Positions 1 through 9,330 of a stretch of 64,000 nt of DNA are shown here, one piece after another. This stretch comes from Bacillus_BD sp963708895 (GTDB lineage: Bacteria > Bacillota > Bacilli > Bacillales > Cytobacillaceae). The stretch is taken from positions 61,805 to 125,804 of the forward strand of contig CAVPUE010000007.1 of assembly GCA_963708895.1 (NCBI GenBank), in the 5' to 3' direction. Each line of letters starts with the position of its first letter. Positions within the stretch are counted from its first letter, which is position 1. The position numbers were made by a program, and so were the translations under genes. The notes beneath the pieces were generated by a model. The model searched no databases, was not told the DNA's origin, and saw nothing but the letters and a program-made list of their open reading frames with translations.

Positions 1-1
1 A

Positions 2-604
2 GAGGTAACTGAAATGATTTTTAAGGAGGAGAATATTCTCTTCCCAATGGCATTAGAAACCTTGACTGAAGATGAATGGGTTAAAATTGCAGATGAAAGT
101 GAAGAAATTGGTTATTGCTTAACTGCTCCAACAGAAGTTTGGAAACCTGAACGTCATCCTCTAGAGATTGAGGAAGAAAAGGAAGAAATTAAACCTGAAG
201 ATGGATTTGTCCGGTTTGAAACAGGTATTTTATCGGTGAAACAATTAGAAATGATTCTAAATCATTTACCAGTGGATCTTACTTTTATTGATGAAAATGA
301 TGTCGTTCGTTATTTTTCACACGGAGAAAGAATCTTTGCTCGTACAAAAGCTGTCATTGGACGTACTGTTCAAAATTGCCATCCACCACAAAGCGTACAT
401 GTTGTTGAAAAGTTACTACAAGATTTTAAATCTGGAGCAAAAGATGTTGAGGATTTCTGGATCCCTGTAAAAGATAAATTTGTGTATATCCGGTATTTTG
501 CTATTAGAGATGAAGAGGGAACCTATATGGGGACACTTGAATTCTCACAAAATGTTGCAGCTATTCGTGAATTAGAAGGTCAAAAACGTATTTTAGCAGA
601 TTAA
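2..604 (+). CDS. DUF438 / PAS domain protein, C-terminal part (5' end off window)
   Basis: The frame is open from base 2, so the start lies outside the window; the first ATG, at 14, is internal. The first ~40 visible residues (KEENILFPMALETL, then a WVKIADES stretch) look like the end of a hemerythrin-like helical domain. From about residue 70 the protein reads as a PAS domain (ILNHLPVDLTFIDENDVVRYF, later ARTKAVIGRTVQNCHPP). This layout is typical of DUF438 proteins, which combine a hemerythrin-like domain with a PAS sensor. The function is probably redox or ligand sensing, but the partner is unknown. A terminator follows directly. Confidence 0.8.
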   Translation, partial: EVTEMIFKEENILFPMALETLTEDEWVKIADESEEIGYCLTAPTEVWKPERHPLEIEEEKEEIKPEDGFVRFETGILSVKQLEMILNHLPVDLTFIDENDVVRYFSHGERIFARTKAVIGRTVQNCHPPQSVHVVEKLLQDFKSGAKDVEDFWIPVKDKFVYIRYFAIRDEEGTYMGTLEFSQNVAAIRELEGQKRILAD

Positions 605-611
605 GATGATG

Positions 612-638
612 AAAAACCCCTTATCAAAAGGGGTTTTT
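612..638 (+). terminator. Rho-independent terminator after DUF438 gene
   Basis: The inverted repeat AAAAACCCCT / AGGGGTTTTT has a 7-nt loop and ends in a T run. It lies 8 bases after the stop codon. Confidence 0.85.
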
Positions 639-879
639 CTGTGTAATACATATGAATATCTGAGAAGGAATGGTTATAATGAAACAGAAAACTGTACTAT
701 GAAGGTCTTTAAGCTGTCGTACGAGGTGTTTTTCTTTATTATTGCCAAATATTGCTATTTGGAGATAGTGAAAAAAGGTGCGAATCCTTAATGTAATTGA
801 TTTTATCTTAGATTCAACCACCAATATCAAAAATATATTTATTGTAATCGAAAACAGATTTTCTTATTTAAAAAAACTG

Positions 880-908
880 TTGTTCAATTTTTTATATCCT
901 GTTACAAT
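880..908 (+). promoter_or_regulatory. Putative sigma-A promoter for the oxidoreductase operon
   Basis: TTGTTC (880-885) and TACAAT (903-908) are separated by 17 bases, about 100 bases before the RBS of the next gene. The rest of the 365-base gap after the DUF438 gene is AT-rich and I see nothing else in it. Confidence 0.5.
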
Positions 909-1004
909 GAAAATAGTTATTTGATGAATATTCTAAATTTTAGATGTTTGTACTAAGATTTTCTACTTTATCGCAAAATATTCTGTTTGAACGGAGGAAC
1001 TACT

Positions 1005-2009
1005 TTGTCAAGATTACCCAAAGTAAATGAATTAGGTTTTTTTGAAATTCGTCTTGAATCAATCGGCGGTCTGGGAGCAAACTTAGCCGGTAAATTACTT
1101 TCTGAAGCTGGTGTGGTTGGAAACGGACTTAATGGTTTAAGCTTTTCATCATATGGCTCAGAGAAAAAAGGTTCACCAGTAAAAGGACATATTCGTTTCT
1201 GCGAACCTTATACTAATATTCGTGATACTACGCCTGTTGAGCGTCCGCACTTAGTAGCTGTTTTTCACGATGCATTATATAAGACTGTTGATTGTACAAG
1301 CGGTATTTATCCAGATAGTACAGTTCTAGTTAACTCAAAGAATACGACTGACGAGTTAAAAGATTTAATGAAAATTGAAGGCGGTACTGTAGCTGTTATT
1401 GATGCAACACAAATTGCCTTAGAAGAAAAGACTAAGGTAAATACAGCTATGCTGGGAGCAATTTTCCGTATTCTTGATTTCTTAGATGCAGACTCGATGA
1501 GAGATACGATTCGTCGTACATTTGAAAAGAAATATCCTCATTTAGTAGAATCAAATATTCGTACATTTGATAGAGGGTATAATGAAGTTGAATTTAAAAC
1601 ATTTGAAATGGATCCAGATGCTGCTGCTAAGCCATTTACTCGTCCTGAACCGACACTTGGTTATGAAACACAACCAATCGGTGGTCTTGTTATCGATCCA
1701 GGTAATAGTATTTTCAAAGATTTGAGTATTTCACGTTCTGGAACACTTCCACATTATCATGAGGAAAAATGTATCCATTGTGCAGCTTGTGATACAGCTT
1801 GTCCAGACTTTTGCTTTGTTTGGGAAGAAAAAGCAGACAAAAAAGGTCGTCCACAAATGTTCCTTCAAGGAATTGACTACCAATATTGTAAAGGTTGCTT
1901 AAAATGTGTACATGCCTGTCCAGTAGACGCATTGTCAAGTGCTGTTGAAACAAATGACGGATATGCTGAAGCCAACCGTGTACCACATTTATTTGAACTT
2001 GTAAAATAA
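1005..2009 (+). CDS. 2-oxoacid:acceptor oxidoreductase, gamma domain fused to 2x[4Fe-4S] ferredoxin (delta) domain
   Basis: Residues ~10-190 are a pyruvate/ketoisovalerate oxidoreductase gamma domain (RLESIGGLGANLAGKLLSEA; SYGSEKKGSPVKGHIRF). The C-terminal ~90 residues carry two CX2CX2CX3CP motifs (CIHCAACDTACP and CKGCLKCVHACP) that bind two [4Fe-4S] clusters. With the next gene it forms a CoA-dependent 2-oxoacid:ferredoxin oxidoreductase, a cytosolic thiamine enzyme that decarboxylates pyruvate or 2-oxoglutarate and passes electrons to ferredoxin; the substrate cannot be read from sequence. I chose the TTG start at 1005 because GGAGGA ends 6 bases upstream. A TTG at 987 lies before that RBS. 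Confidence 0.85.
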   Translation: MSRLPKVNELGFFEIRLESIGGLGANLAGKLLSEAGVVGNGLNGLSFSSYGSEKKGSPVKGHIRFCEPYTNIRDTTPVERPHLVAVFHDALYKTVDCTSGIYPDSTVLVNSKNTTDELKDLMKIEGGTVAVIDATQIALEEKTKVNTAMLGAIFRILDFLDADSMRDTIRRTFEKKYPHLVESNIRTFDRGYNEVEFKTFEMDPDAAAKPFTRPEPTLGYETQPIGGLVIDPGNSIFKDLSISRSGTLPHYHEEKCIHCAACDTACPDFCFVWEEKADKKGRPQMFLQGIDYQYCKGCLKCVHACPVDALSSAVETNDGYAEANRVPHLFELVK

Positions 2010-2036
2010 TTTATAGCGAAGGGTGAATGAACGTTC

Positions 2037-4357
2037 ATGTCTAAAGAAATCATAATTGACAAAGAAAAGGCAGGTCTATCAGAAGGATCTGTTGATCAAG
2101 CAATTGTATTTGAATCAGGAAATGAAATGGCAGCATATGCAGCCCATCAAATTAATTATCATATTATGGGTTATTACCCAATTTCTCCATCAACAGAGGT
2201 TGCTCAGTTCCTTGATGGAATGAAAACAAGAGGACAACATGATATTAAATTAATTGCTGCTGACGGTGAGCACGGTTCTGCAGGGATTTGTTACGGTGCC
2301 GCTACAGGTGGTGGACGTGTATTCAACGCAACAAGTGCAAATGGTTTCTTATACATGCTTGAGCAACTGCCTGTTCAATCTGGAACTCGTATGCCTATGG
2401 TATTGAACCTAATCAACCGTTCAGTTTCAGGACCATTAAATATTCATGGTGACCACTCTGACTTATATTTTGCATTAAATACTAGGTTGGCCGATTTTAA
2501 TGGCTCGTGATCCACAAGTTGTTTATGATATGAATATCATGGCGCTTAAATTAGCGGAAGATCCTGAAGTTCGCTTACCTGTTATTGTTTCATTTGATGG
2601 TTATTTCACTTCTCACCAAAAGAGACGTGTACAAGTGATTAAGGATAATCAAGAAGTTCAAAAGTTCGTTGGTGAATTACCAACAAACTTCCCACATGCT
2701 TTAGATCGTGACAATCCAGTTTCAGTTGGTGCTTATATGAATGAGCCTGATACGATTAATAACCGTTACCAACAATCAGAAGCGATGTATAATGCTGAAA
2801 AAGTATTTGAAAGAATTTCAAAAGAATATGCAGAGTTAACTGGACGTGAATATCCGATCCTTGACTTATATAAAATGGAAGACGCTGAAGTTGCTGTATT
2901 TATGTTAAACTCAGCTACAGAAGTTTGTAAGGATGTTGTTGATACATTACGTGCAAAAGGCATTAAAGCAGGGGTTATTTCTCCTAACATTCTTCGTCCT
3001 TTCCCACAAAAACAAATTGCTGAAGCATTGAAAAATGTAAAAGCTATTACAATTGGGGACCGTGGAGATTCTTACGGTGCACATGGCGGTAACATGGCTC
3101 TTGAAGTAAGAGCAGCACTACAAACTTATGGAAACACTGAAATAAAAGTAGTTAACCGTATCTATGGTTTAGGTGGAAAAGACTTCTATGCTGATGAAGC
3201 AGAACAATTCTTCCAATTAGCAGTAGATGCTGTTGAAGCAGGTAAAGTAGAAGTTCCATTTGATTACTTTGGCCATACACCTGGTAATCCTGAATTAGCA
3301 CCAAAACGTCGTGTAGAACCATTGAAAAAAGAAGATTTAAATACAGGTCTTATTACAGTTACTCCTAATGAAGAAACGGGTGAATTAAAAGTTAAGATTC
3401 CACCACTAAGAGCCTTAACGAAAAAACCAAAACGTATTTCTTCAGGACATGGCGCATGCCCAGGCTGTGGTATTTTCTCTGGTTTAGAAACATTCTTTAA
3501 AGGAATTGAAGGCGATATTGTTGTCTTATTCCATACAGGTTGTGGAATGATCGTTACAACAGGATATCCATATAGTTCACATAAACAAACTTATATTCAT
3601 AACCTGTTCCAAAACGGTGCTGCAACTTTATCTGGACTTGTTGAAATGTTCCATGAAAGAAAACGTCGTGGTGAGTTTGAAGCGCTTGGATTAAGCGATG
3701 AATTCACATTTGTTATGATCACTGGTGACGGTGGTATGGATATTGGTATGGGTCCTGCAATTGGTACAGCTTTACGTAACCACAAAATGATTATCGTTGA
3801 GTATGATAATGAAGGTTACATGAATACAGGAAGCCAACTTGTCTTATTCAACTCCACTAGGACATATGACAAGTACTTCTGGTGTTGGACCATACCAAGC
3901 AGGTAAAGCGTTCCACCATAAAGATACAGCTCAAATCATGGCTGCAACCAATATTTCATACGTATTTACAGGTTCTGAGGCATACCCACAAGACCTTGTG
4001 AAAAAAGCTGCGAAAGCGCAATGGTATGCAAATAATGTAGGTATGGTTTATGGAAAAATCTTAATTGCTTGTCCGTTGAACTGGAAATCAAATGAAACAC
4101 TAGGACAAGAGATTGTTGACGCTGCGGTTAGCTCATGTTTCTTCCCTCTTTATGAAGTAGAAAGAGGAGTTACAAACATCACTTATAACCCAGAAGCTAG
4201 AAAGAAACGTATTGAAGTGAGCGAATGGTTAAAAACTATGGGTAAAACAAAGCATATGTTAAAAGAAGAAAACAAAGAGATGTTACAAGAGTTCGAAAAC
4301 GAAATTGAACGTCGTTGGAACCAACTTAAAGCAAAACACGAAAGTCCATTCCTATAA
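2037..4357 (+). pseudogene. 2-oxoacid:acceptor oxidoreductase, fused alpha-beta (TPP) subunit, two frameshifts
   Basis: Reads as one ~770-residue polypeptide in three frames. The N-terminal part is the pyrimidine-binding alpha domain (GYYPISPSTEVAQFL; AADGEHGSAGICYGA). The middle is alpha domain II. The C-terminal third is the TPP beta domain, with GHGACPGCGIF and the Mg-TPP motif GDGGMDIGMG followed by EYDNEGYMNTG. There is no start codon between alpha and beta, so the fusion looks genuine. Removing an extra A near 2484 restores NTGWPILMARDPQ, and removing an extra G near 3841 restores SQLSYSTPLGHMTS. Both repairs rebuild conserved sequence exactly, so I favour sequencing error over decay. 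The gene is 27 bases downstream of the gamma/delta gene, as its operon partner. Confidence 0.85.
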
Positions 4358-4365
4358 TAATGGTA

Positions 4366-4396
4366 GACCTCGGTTTAAGAAACCGAGGTCTTTTTT
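4366..4396 (+). terminator. Terminator of the oxidoreductase operon
   Basis: The 11-bp perfect stem GACCTCGGTTT / AAACCGAGGTC has a 3-base loop and is followed by six T. It begins 9 bases after the alpha-beta stop codon. Confidence 0.9.
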
Positions 4397-4508
4397 AATG
4401 GAAAAAACCCATGAAAATTGTGTTGAAGCAACCTGTTTTAGGAATTGCACCTATTACCTATATATGGAATTAGCCTCCGAAAAATCTCAATAATTTACAT
4501 TTATAATT

Positions 4509-4541
4509 AAAAAAGACCTCCTTTCGAAAAAGGAGGTCTTT
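4509..4541 (-). terminator. Terminator of the dedA-uppP operon
   Basis: The stem AAAGACCTCCTTT / AAAGGAGGTCTTT lies just downstream of uppP on the minus strand, with a T run on that strand. Confidence 0.85.
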
Positions 4542-4549
4542 ATCAAATA

Positions 4550-5395
4550 CTAGAAATATAAAGCAAAAATCAGTAGTGCAACGATAATCCGGTAGATGGC
4601 AAATGGGATTAATTTAATCTTGTTAATTAGCTTCAAGAAGAAACGAATGGAAATAAGAGCGAAAATAAATGCACTAATAAATCCTGCGATGAAAAACGGT
4701 AAGGCATCGATTGTAAAGTATTCAAGGTTTTTTACAAGTGAGATTAAACTTGCACCTGCCATGATCGGAACCGCCATAATAAATGTAAAATCAGAGGCAA
4801 CCCGGTGATTTAAGCCGGTTAATACACCACCTGAAATCGTTGCACCCGAACGGGAAAACCCTGGCCATAATGAGAAACATTGAATGAGACCAACAGTAAA
4901 GGCATGCTTATAGGTTAGTTGATCAAGGGAGACAATCGTCGGTTGATTCTTTCTTGTATGAAGATCAGCATAAATCATTAAAATTGAACCCAATATTAGT
5001 CCGATCGCAACGGTTTCAGTAGAAAATAAATATTCATCAATAAAATTTTCAAACAAGACACCAATTATTCCAGCTGGAATGATCCCAACAATCACATGAA
5101 GTAGATTAAAATGACCTGTTCCTGGTTCACGTTTGGTTTCTTTATGAAACAAGCGATTTAATCCAAGAATATCGATAAAACGATCTCTAAATACAATTAC
5201 AGATGCTAAAATTGATCCAAGCTGAATCATAACTTTGAAAGTATTCGCTACATATTTTGATCCTAAAAACTCTTCAGATTGAAGCCACAAATCATCCACG
5301 ATAATCATATGGCCTGTAGAAGAAACCGGAGCAAATTCCGTTAACCCTTCTACTAAACCGAGGATAATAGCTTTTAGTATTTCGATAAAATCCAT
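4550..5395 (-). CDS. uppP: Undecaprenyl-diphosphate phosphatase UppP (BacA)
   Basis: Membrane phosphatase that turns undecaprenyl diphosphate into the monophosphate, recycling the lipid carrier for peptidoglycan and other wall polymers. The 281-residue protein is close to family length. It has both hallmark regions, EGLTEFAPVSSTGHMII near the N-terminus and PGFSRSGATISGG near residue 165, plus multiple hydrophobic helices. Overproduction of this family gives bacitracin resistance. I chose the ATG at 5395 (MDFIEILKAI) because GGGAG lies about 9 bases before it; the longer TTG start at 5413 would include that RBS. It follows dedA in what looks like one minus-strand transcript. Confidence 0.93.
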   Translation of the reverse strand: MDFIEILKAIILGLVEGLTEFAPVSSTGHMIIVDDLWLQSEEFLGSKYVANTFKVMIQLGSILASVIVFRDRFIDILGLNRLFHKETKREPGTGHFNLLHVIVGIIPAGIIGVLFENFIDEYLFSTETVAIGLILGSILMIYADLHTRKNQPTIVSLDQLTYKHAFTVGLIQCFSLWPGFSRSGATISGGVLTGLNHRVASDFTFIMAVPIMAGASLISLVKNLEYFTIDALPFFIAGFISAFIFALISIRFFLKLINKIKLIPFAIYRIIVALLIFALYF

Positions 5396-5421
5396 AAGAT
5401 TAAGCTCTCCCAACTAATTAT

Positions 5422-6033
5422 TTAAGATTTCTTTCTTTTTTTATTGAAAAAGTAAACAAGGAAGATGATGATCCCGATTCCAATAATAGCATAGGCAATA
5501 TTGGAGTAGACATCCATAAATTCTGTGATTCTATCCCAATTATCTCCTAAAGCAGCCCCAACAGAAACAAGTATGATATTCCAAATTAATGTACCGACCG
5601 TTGTAAAGACGATAAATAGCCAGAATTTCATGTTTGACATACCTGCAGGAATCGATATTAAGCTGCGGATTAAGGGGACCATTCGGCAAAATAGTACGGT
5701 CCAAATCCCATATTTATCAAACCAGGCATCTGCTTTATGAACATCTTCTTTTGTAACCCTTAAAATATTCCCAAAGCGGTCAATGATCTTTTCTAATCGT
5801 TCTACATCAAGCAATAATCCAATTCCGTATAAAATCACGGCTCCCACCACAGAACCGGCTGTTGATGCAATGACGACTCCAGGAACCGTCATGCTTGTGT
5901 ACGTTGTCATGAACCCGCCAAAAGGAAGAATAATCTCCGATGGAATAGGAGGGAAGACGTTTTCTAAAGCAATCATGAGGAATACGCCAAGATAGCCATA
6001 TTGCTCCATAAATTGTGTAATCCAGTTTTCCAT
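5422..6033 (-). CDS. DedA-family membrane protein
   Basis: This 203-residue polytopic protein has the DedA/SNARE-associated (VTT) core: YLGVFLMIALENVFPPIPSE near the N-terminus and CRMVPLIRSLISIPAGMSNM in the middle. Acidic E and conserved R residues sit in re-entrant regions. DedA proteins are linked to proton-coupled lipid-carrier flipping (UptA-type undecaprenyl-phosphate translocation) and membrane homeostasis. Its position directly before uppP suggests a shared role in recycling undecaprenyl phosphate, but that is inference from context. A GGAGG site precedes the ATG. The C-terminus is a basic tail (NKKRKKS). Confidence 0.88.
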   Translation of the reverse strand: MENWITQFMEQYGYLGVFLMIALENVFPPIPSEIILPFGGFMTTYTSMTVPGVVIASTAGSVVGAVILYGIGLLLDVERLEKIIDRFGNILRVTKEDVHKADAWFDKYGIWTVLFCRMVPLIRSLISIPAGMSNMKFWLFIVFTTVGTLIWNIILVSVGAALGDNWDRITEFMDVYSNIAYAIIGIGIIIFLVYFFNKKRKKS

Positions 6034-6363
6034 TACAAACCTCCATTATATATGTAAATACTTTTTATCAACTTTTGAAATACCTTAATTGTTTCAACTT
6101 AAAAGAAGTTTGTCCTAATCCATTATATGACAAAATGATAAGCCATGCAGAAAGATTATCATAAATAGATGAAATTGCCCATAAAAGAGATAAGCTGATA
6201 TACAAAATAATAGACTAAATAACATAAAAAAACTACAACTTAATAAAATGTTAAGAAAAACTTAATTCATTATCAGTAAAATGACAAGTTAACCATTTAT
6301 TCATAATTTGACTAACAAATAATGAAAATAGCAACCTATAATAAAGATAACGGATGAATTAAA
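6034..6363. other. AT-rich intergenic region upstream of dedA
   Basis: About 330 bases without a convincing ORF or RNA. It must hold the minus-strand promoter of dedA-uppP, but I could not place a good -35/-10 pair. Nothing else is recognised. Confidence 0.4.
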
Positions 6364-6400
6364 AAAGAGCCAAACACTTGAAAGTAGTGTTTGGCTCTTT
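6364..6400 (-). terminator. Terminator of the SGNH-ABC operon
   Basis: The stem AAAGAGCCAAACACT / AGTGTTTGGCTCTTT has a 7-base loop and a T run on the minus strand. It lies 28 bases beyond the permease stop codon. Confidence 0.88.
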
Positions 6401-6427
6401 TAATTTGAATTTTGAATAAAACACTCT

Positions 6428-7408
6428 TTAGTAAACATCCTGTCTGATAAACACTAGGAAAGAGATTATAATTGCGATCAGCCACCAAAGGAGTAAAATA
6501 CCTATGGAGAATAGCAAGGTCATCCCTTCAACAGGTGGGGCCACACCATTTAAGTACCCCGTTAAATTGAGGTTAACCATAAATAAGTATTTAGCGGATT
6601 CCCATGAGGAAACCATTGCACTCAAAATAGACCCTGAAATAAGAGCTGCCAACATAATCCCCATTCCTGCTGCTGTACTTCGGATTAAAACAGAAATCAT
6701 AAATGAAAGTGTTCCGACAACAACGGCTACAAACCAGACGAGACCAAAGTCCATTAAGATCAATTTCCATTGGCTCATCATTCTTACATTCGTTGTATCG
6801 AGAACACCATTCTCTGCAGTAAATCCAGTGATGATGGGTGCATTGATTCCTTTAAAACCGAACACAAATCCCGAAATGATAAACGAGAGTATTCCAACAA
6901 TCGCTAAGATTATCGAAATTGAAAATAGAAGCGTCATATATTTACTCAGGAGAATTTTCCAACGTTTAACTGGCCGAGTAAGCAATAATTTTATTGAGCC
7001 TAATGAGTGTTCAGAGGATACTAAGTCACTGGCAATGACCATCACCAGAAGTGGGATAAGCATTGGACCGGCATTTTCAATAAACACCCTGACAAAGGTG
7101 GGTGCTCCTGGCTCAGATGGATTGATATCATGGTCGAGATAGTATTGTTGCTGTTTTAACGTAATTTGAAATCGTTCCCGTTGGTCATCTGACATTCGAT
7201 TGGAACTAAGTCGATTGGTGATGTCGATAATTTGAGTCTGAAGCGCAACCCGCCAATCAGTGGATCCAAGCTTTTCCTGCTGTTCCTTCGTTTCTTTAAG
7301 CTGTGCATAAGTAAATAAAACAACTAAAATAGCAACAATGATCGCAATGACTATAAGCCGTTTCCGAGCTAAAAGCTTCATCATCTCATTTTGAATCAAT
7401 AGGCTCAC
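6428..7408 (-). CDS. ABC-2 type transporter permease
   Basis: The 326-residue membrane subunit has one N-terminal TM (RLIVIAIIVAILVVLFTYA) and an extracytoplasmic helical region with QQ/EE-rich stretches (~residues 40-100). A block of about five TM helices follows, including SEHSLGSIKLLLTRPVKRWK, the usual cytoplasmic loop of ABC-2 permeases. It overlaps the ATPase gene by 4 bases, so the two are translationally coupled. The substrate is unknown. The pair looks like an exporter of the NatAB/YthP class, with an SGNH hydrolase as third gene of the operon. Confidence 0.85.
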   Translation of the reverse strand: MSLLIQNEMMKLLARKRLIVIAIIVAILVVLFTYAQLKETKEQQEKLGSTDWRVALQTQIIDITNRLSSNRMSDDQRERFQITLKQQQYYLDHDINPSEPGAPTFVRVFIENAGPMLIPLLVMVIASDLVSSEHSLGSIKLLLTRPVKRWKILLSKYMTLLFSISIILAIVGILSFIISGFVFGFKGINAPIITGFTAENGVLDTTNVRMMSQWKLILMDFGLVWFVAVVVGTLSFMISVLIRSTAAGMGIMLAALISGSILSAMVSSWESAKYLFMVNLNLTGYLNGVAPPVEGMTLLFSIGILLLWWLIAIIISFLVFIRQDVY

Positions 7409-8310
7409 TTATGCTCACTCCCTGTCAGTTGTAAAAATAGTTCCTCTAAGACTGGAACTTTACGATTCATTTCTATAATAGAGACTCCTTCTTCTATCAA
7501 AGCTTTACTCCACTGTGCCGCCTTTTCCTCTTCAAATGGAGTAATCAAGTAGTCTCCATCGACCACAACCTCAGTTGTTCTTTCTAAAACAGCTTTTCCT
7601 TCTAAAAGGGGATCCACTTTCCAAACCAGTTTTTCTTGTTTGGTGAGCAAGTTTTCCACTGAATCCACTCTAATAATTTCTCCATCTAACATAATCGCAA
7701 CTCGGTCACATAATTGCTGAATTTCTCCTAGTAAGTGACTTGACACGAGGACACTTAATCCTTCTTTTTCAGCTAAGTTACGAATAAATTCTCGCATCTC
7801 TCGAATTCCTGCAGGATCAAGTCCGTTCGTTGGCTCGTCCAAAATTAACACCTTAGGCGAATTGAGTAATGCTTGGGCAATCCCAAGCCTTTGTCGCATT
7901 CCAAGCGAATACGTCTTTACTTTATCGTGAATCCGTTTATCTAAACCAACAAAGGCAACTGTTTCTTTAATCTTTTTCTCCGTAACAGAAGGGAGCATAT
8001 TAGCAAAATGGACTAGATTATCCCAGCCTGACAAAAAGGGGTATAGCTCCGGATTTTCAACAATACAGCCTAAATACTGCATCGCTTTCGTAAACTCTTT
8101 TCTAACATCATAGCCACAAATGGAAATCGTCCCATCTGTCGGTTTTATCAGTCCGGTCAGCATTCGGATGGTTGTTGTTTTTCCGGCCCCGTTTGGTCCA
8201 AGAAAGCCAAAAACCTCACCTTTTTTTAACTCAAAATTCAACCCCTTAATGATTTCCTTACGTCCGATCGTTTTTCGTAAATGACGAACAGATAAAGTGA
8301 CATCACTCAT
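7405..8310 (-). CDS. ABC transporter ATP-binding protein
   Basis: The 301-residue ATPase has Walker A GPNGAGKT (~residue 39), signature YSLGMRQRLGIAQALL, Walker B VLILDEPTNGLDP and the switch His (SSHLL). A ~90-residue C-terminal extension resembles those of DrrA/CcmA-type exporters. It energises the neighbouring ABC-2 permease. It overlaps both neighbours by 4-8 bases, so the three genes form a tight operon. The signature carries LGMRQ rather than LSGGQ, which is common in this subgroup. Confidence 0.9.
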   Translation of the reverse strand: MSDVTLSVRHLRKTIGRKEIIKGLNFELKKGEVFGFLGPNGAGKTTTIRMLTGLIKPTDGTISICGYDVRKEFTKAMQYLGCIVENPELYPFLSGWDNLVHFANMLPSVTEKKIKETVAFVGLDKRIHDKVKTYSLGMRQRLGIAQALLNSPKVLILDEPTNGLDPAGIREMREFIRNLAEKEGLSVLVSSHLLGEIQQLCDRVAIMLDGEIIRVDSVENLLTKQEKLVWKVDPLLEGKAVLERTTEVVVDGDYLITPFEEEKAAQWSKALIEEGVSIIEMNRKVPVLEELFLQLTGSEHK

Positions 8311-9103
8311 GAGCTTCAGCCTCCTTTTCCCAGTTAATTAATGGAGCTAATCGATTTGAGATTAGACCATAACCTGCTTGATTTGGATGGAAATGATCGG
8401 AGTACAAATAATCGTTAACAGATAACTGAAATAAATCAAAGGTTGGAACGAAAACAACCTTTTCAAATTTTCCTGCTACATTCTCTGTACTGTAATTCCA
8501 TTCGCGAACAATGTTATTGGTAACATCATTATGTTCTAGATCGATAAAGGGATTATAAAGTCCAAGAATGAAGATCGTCGCTTCAATATTTTGTTCACGG
8601 AGAGTTGTAAAAATTTGTTCGAGATTTGTTACATATTGTTTTTGCGTCTTTATGATATTTTCGAGGTTAAAGTCAAGTAGTGCATCTCCACCTTGGAAAA
8701 GATCATTCCCTCCGATGGTCATAAGGATGACATCCGCTTCTTTTACCTGTCTGATGATATTCTTCTGACCTAATTGTTGTAGAAGCTGAGAGGAGTCTTG
8801 CCCATTAATCCCAAGATTATAGACTGTGACTTCCCTAGGATCTAGTTCCTCTTTTAATTGCTCCGTTACGATCCCAACGTAACCTTGCCCTGTTTCATCA
8901 CCAGTACCTCGTGTTAAGGAATCTCCGAGGGCTAACACGGTTATATCTGTTGTCTGTTTCATTTCAGCTGGTGCTGTGTTTTCCTTTATTTCCTCTGCCT
9001 TCCCAAATGTAGAATCTTGAATCGTCCAAGCTAATCCAAAAATCCAAAGTAAGGTGAGTAAAACGGCAACGATGGTGGAAATTCGAAGTGTAGCATTTTT
9101 CAA
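8303..9103 (-). CDS. SGNH/GDSL-family hydrolase, membrane-anchored
   Basis: An esterase/lipase of the SGNH superfamily. Block I is ALGDSLTRGTGDE (catalytic Ser), then NLGINGQDS (Gly), GGNDLF (Asn) and DHFHPNQAGY (Asp/His). An N-terminal hydrophobic segment (ISTIVAVLLTLLWIFGLAW) acts as an anchor or uncleaved signal, placing the domain outside the membrane. The TTG at 9103 is preferred because GAAGGAG lies 8 bases before it; the ATG at 9136 has no RBS. It is the first gene of the operon with the ABC-2 exporter. The domain layout recalls B. subtilis YpmR/LipC-like proteins. The substrate is unknown, possibly lipid or cell-envelope ester. Confidence 0.85.
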   Translation of the reverse strand: MKNATLRISTIVAVLLTLLWIFGLAWTIQDSTFGKAEEIKENTAPAEMKQTTDITVLALGDSLTRGTGDETGQGYVGIVTEQLKEELDPREVTVYNLGINGQDSSQLLQQLGQKNIIRQVKEADVILMTIGGNDLFQGGDALLDFNLENIIKTQKQYVTNLEQIFTTLREQNIEATIFILGLYNPFIDLEHNDVTNNIVREWNYSTENVAGKFEKVVFVPTFDLFQLSVNDYLYSDHFHPNQAGYGLISNRLAPLINWEKEAEAHE

Positions 9104-9286
9104 AAAATCAACTCCTTCATACTTGAATACATTCATATCATCTCAATCAATTATTTCTATTATCAGGAAAGATTAGACCTTTTTAATTATTTTATCATAA
9201 AACTTTTGAAGGAATTGGGAGGGATTAAAGGATAAAATTCTAAGTGGGTTGAAATGATTGTAACAAAAACGAATGAGCACTTGTAC

Positions 9287-9319
9287 AAAAAAGTGGAACC
9301 TCCAATAAGGAGATTCCAC
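9287..9319 (-). terminator. Terminator of ilvD
   Basis: The stem GTGGAATCTCC / GGAGGTTCCAC (minus strand) has a 5-base loop followed by TTTTTT. It lies just after the ilvD stop codon. Confidence 0.88.
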
Positions 9320-9330
9320 CGATGTTAAAA

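Noticed and set aside
606..830. Small ORFs on both strands between the DUF438 gene and the oxidoreductase operon
   Set aside because: They start at or within the terminator and lack an RBS and recognisable sequence.
2484..3841. Programmed ribosomal frameshifting in the oxidoreductase gene
   Set aside because: The sites lack slippery heptamers and downstream structures, and equivalent insertions occur in many unrelated genes.
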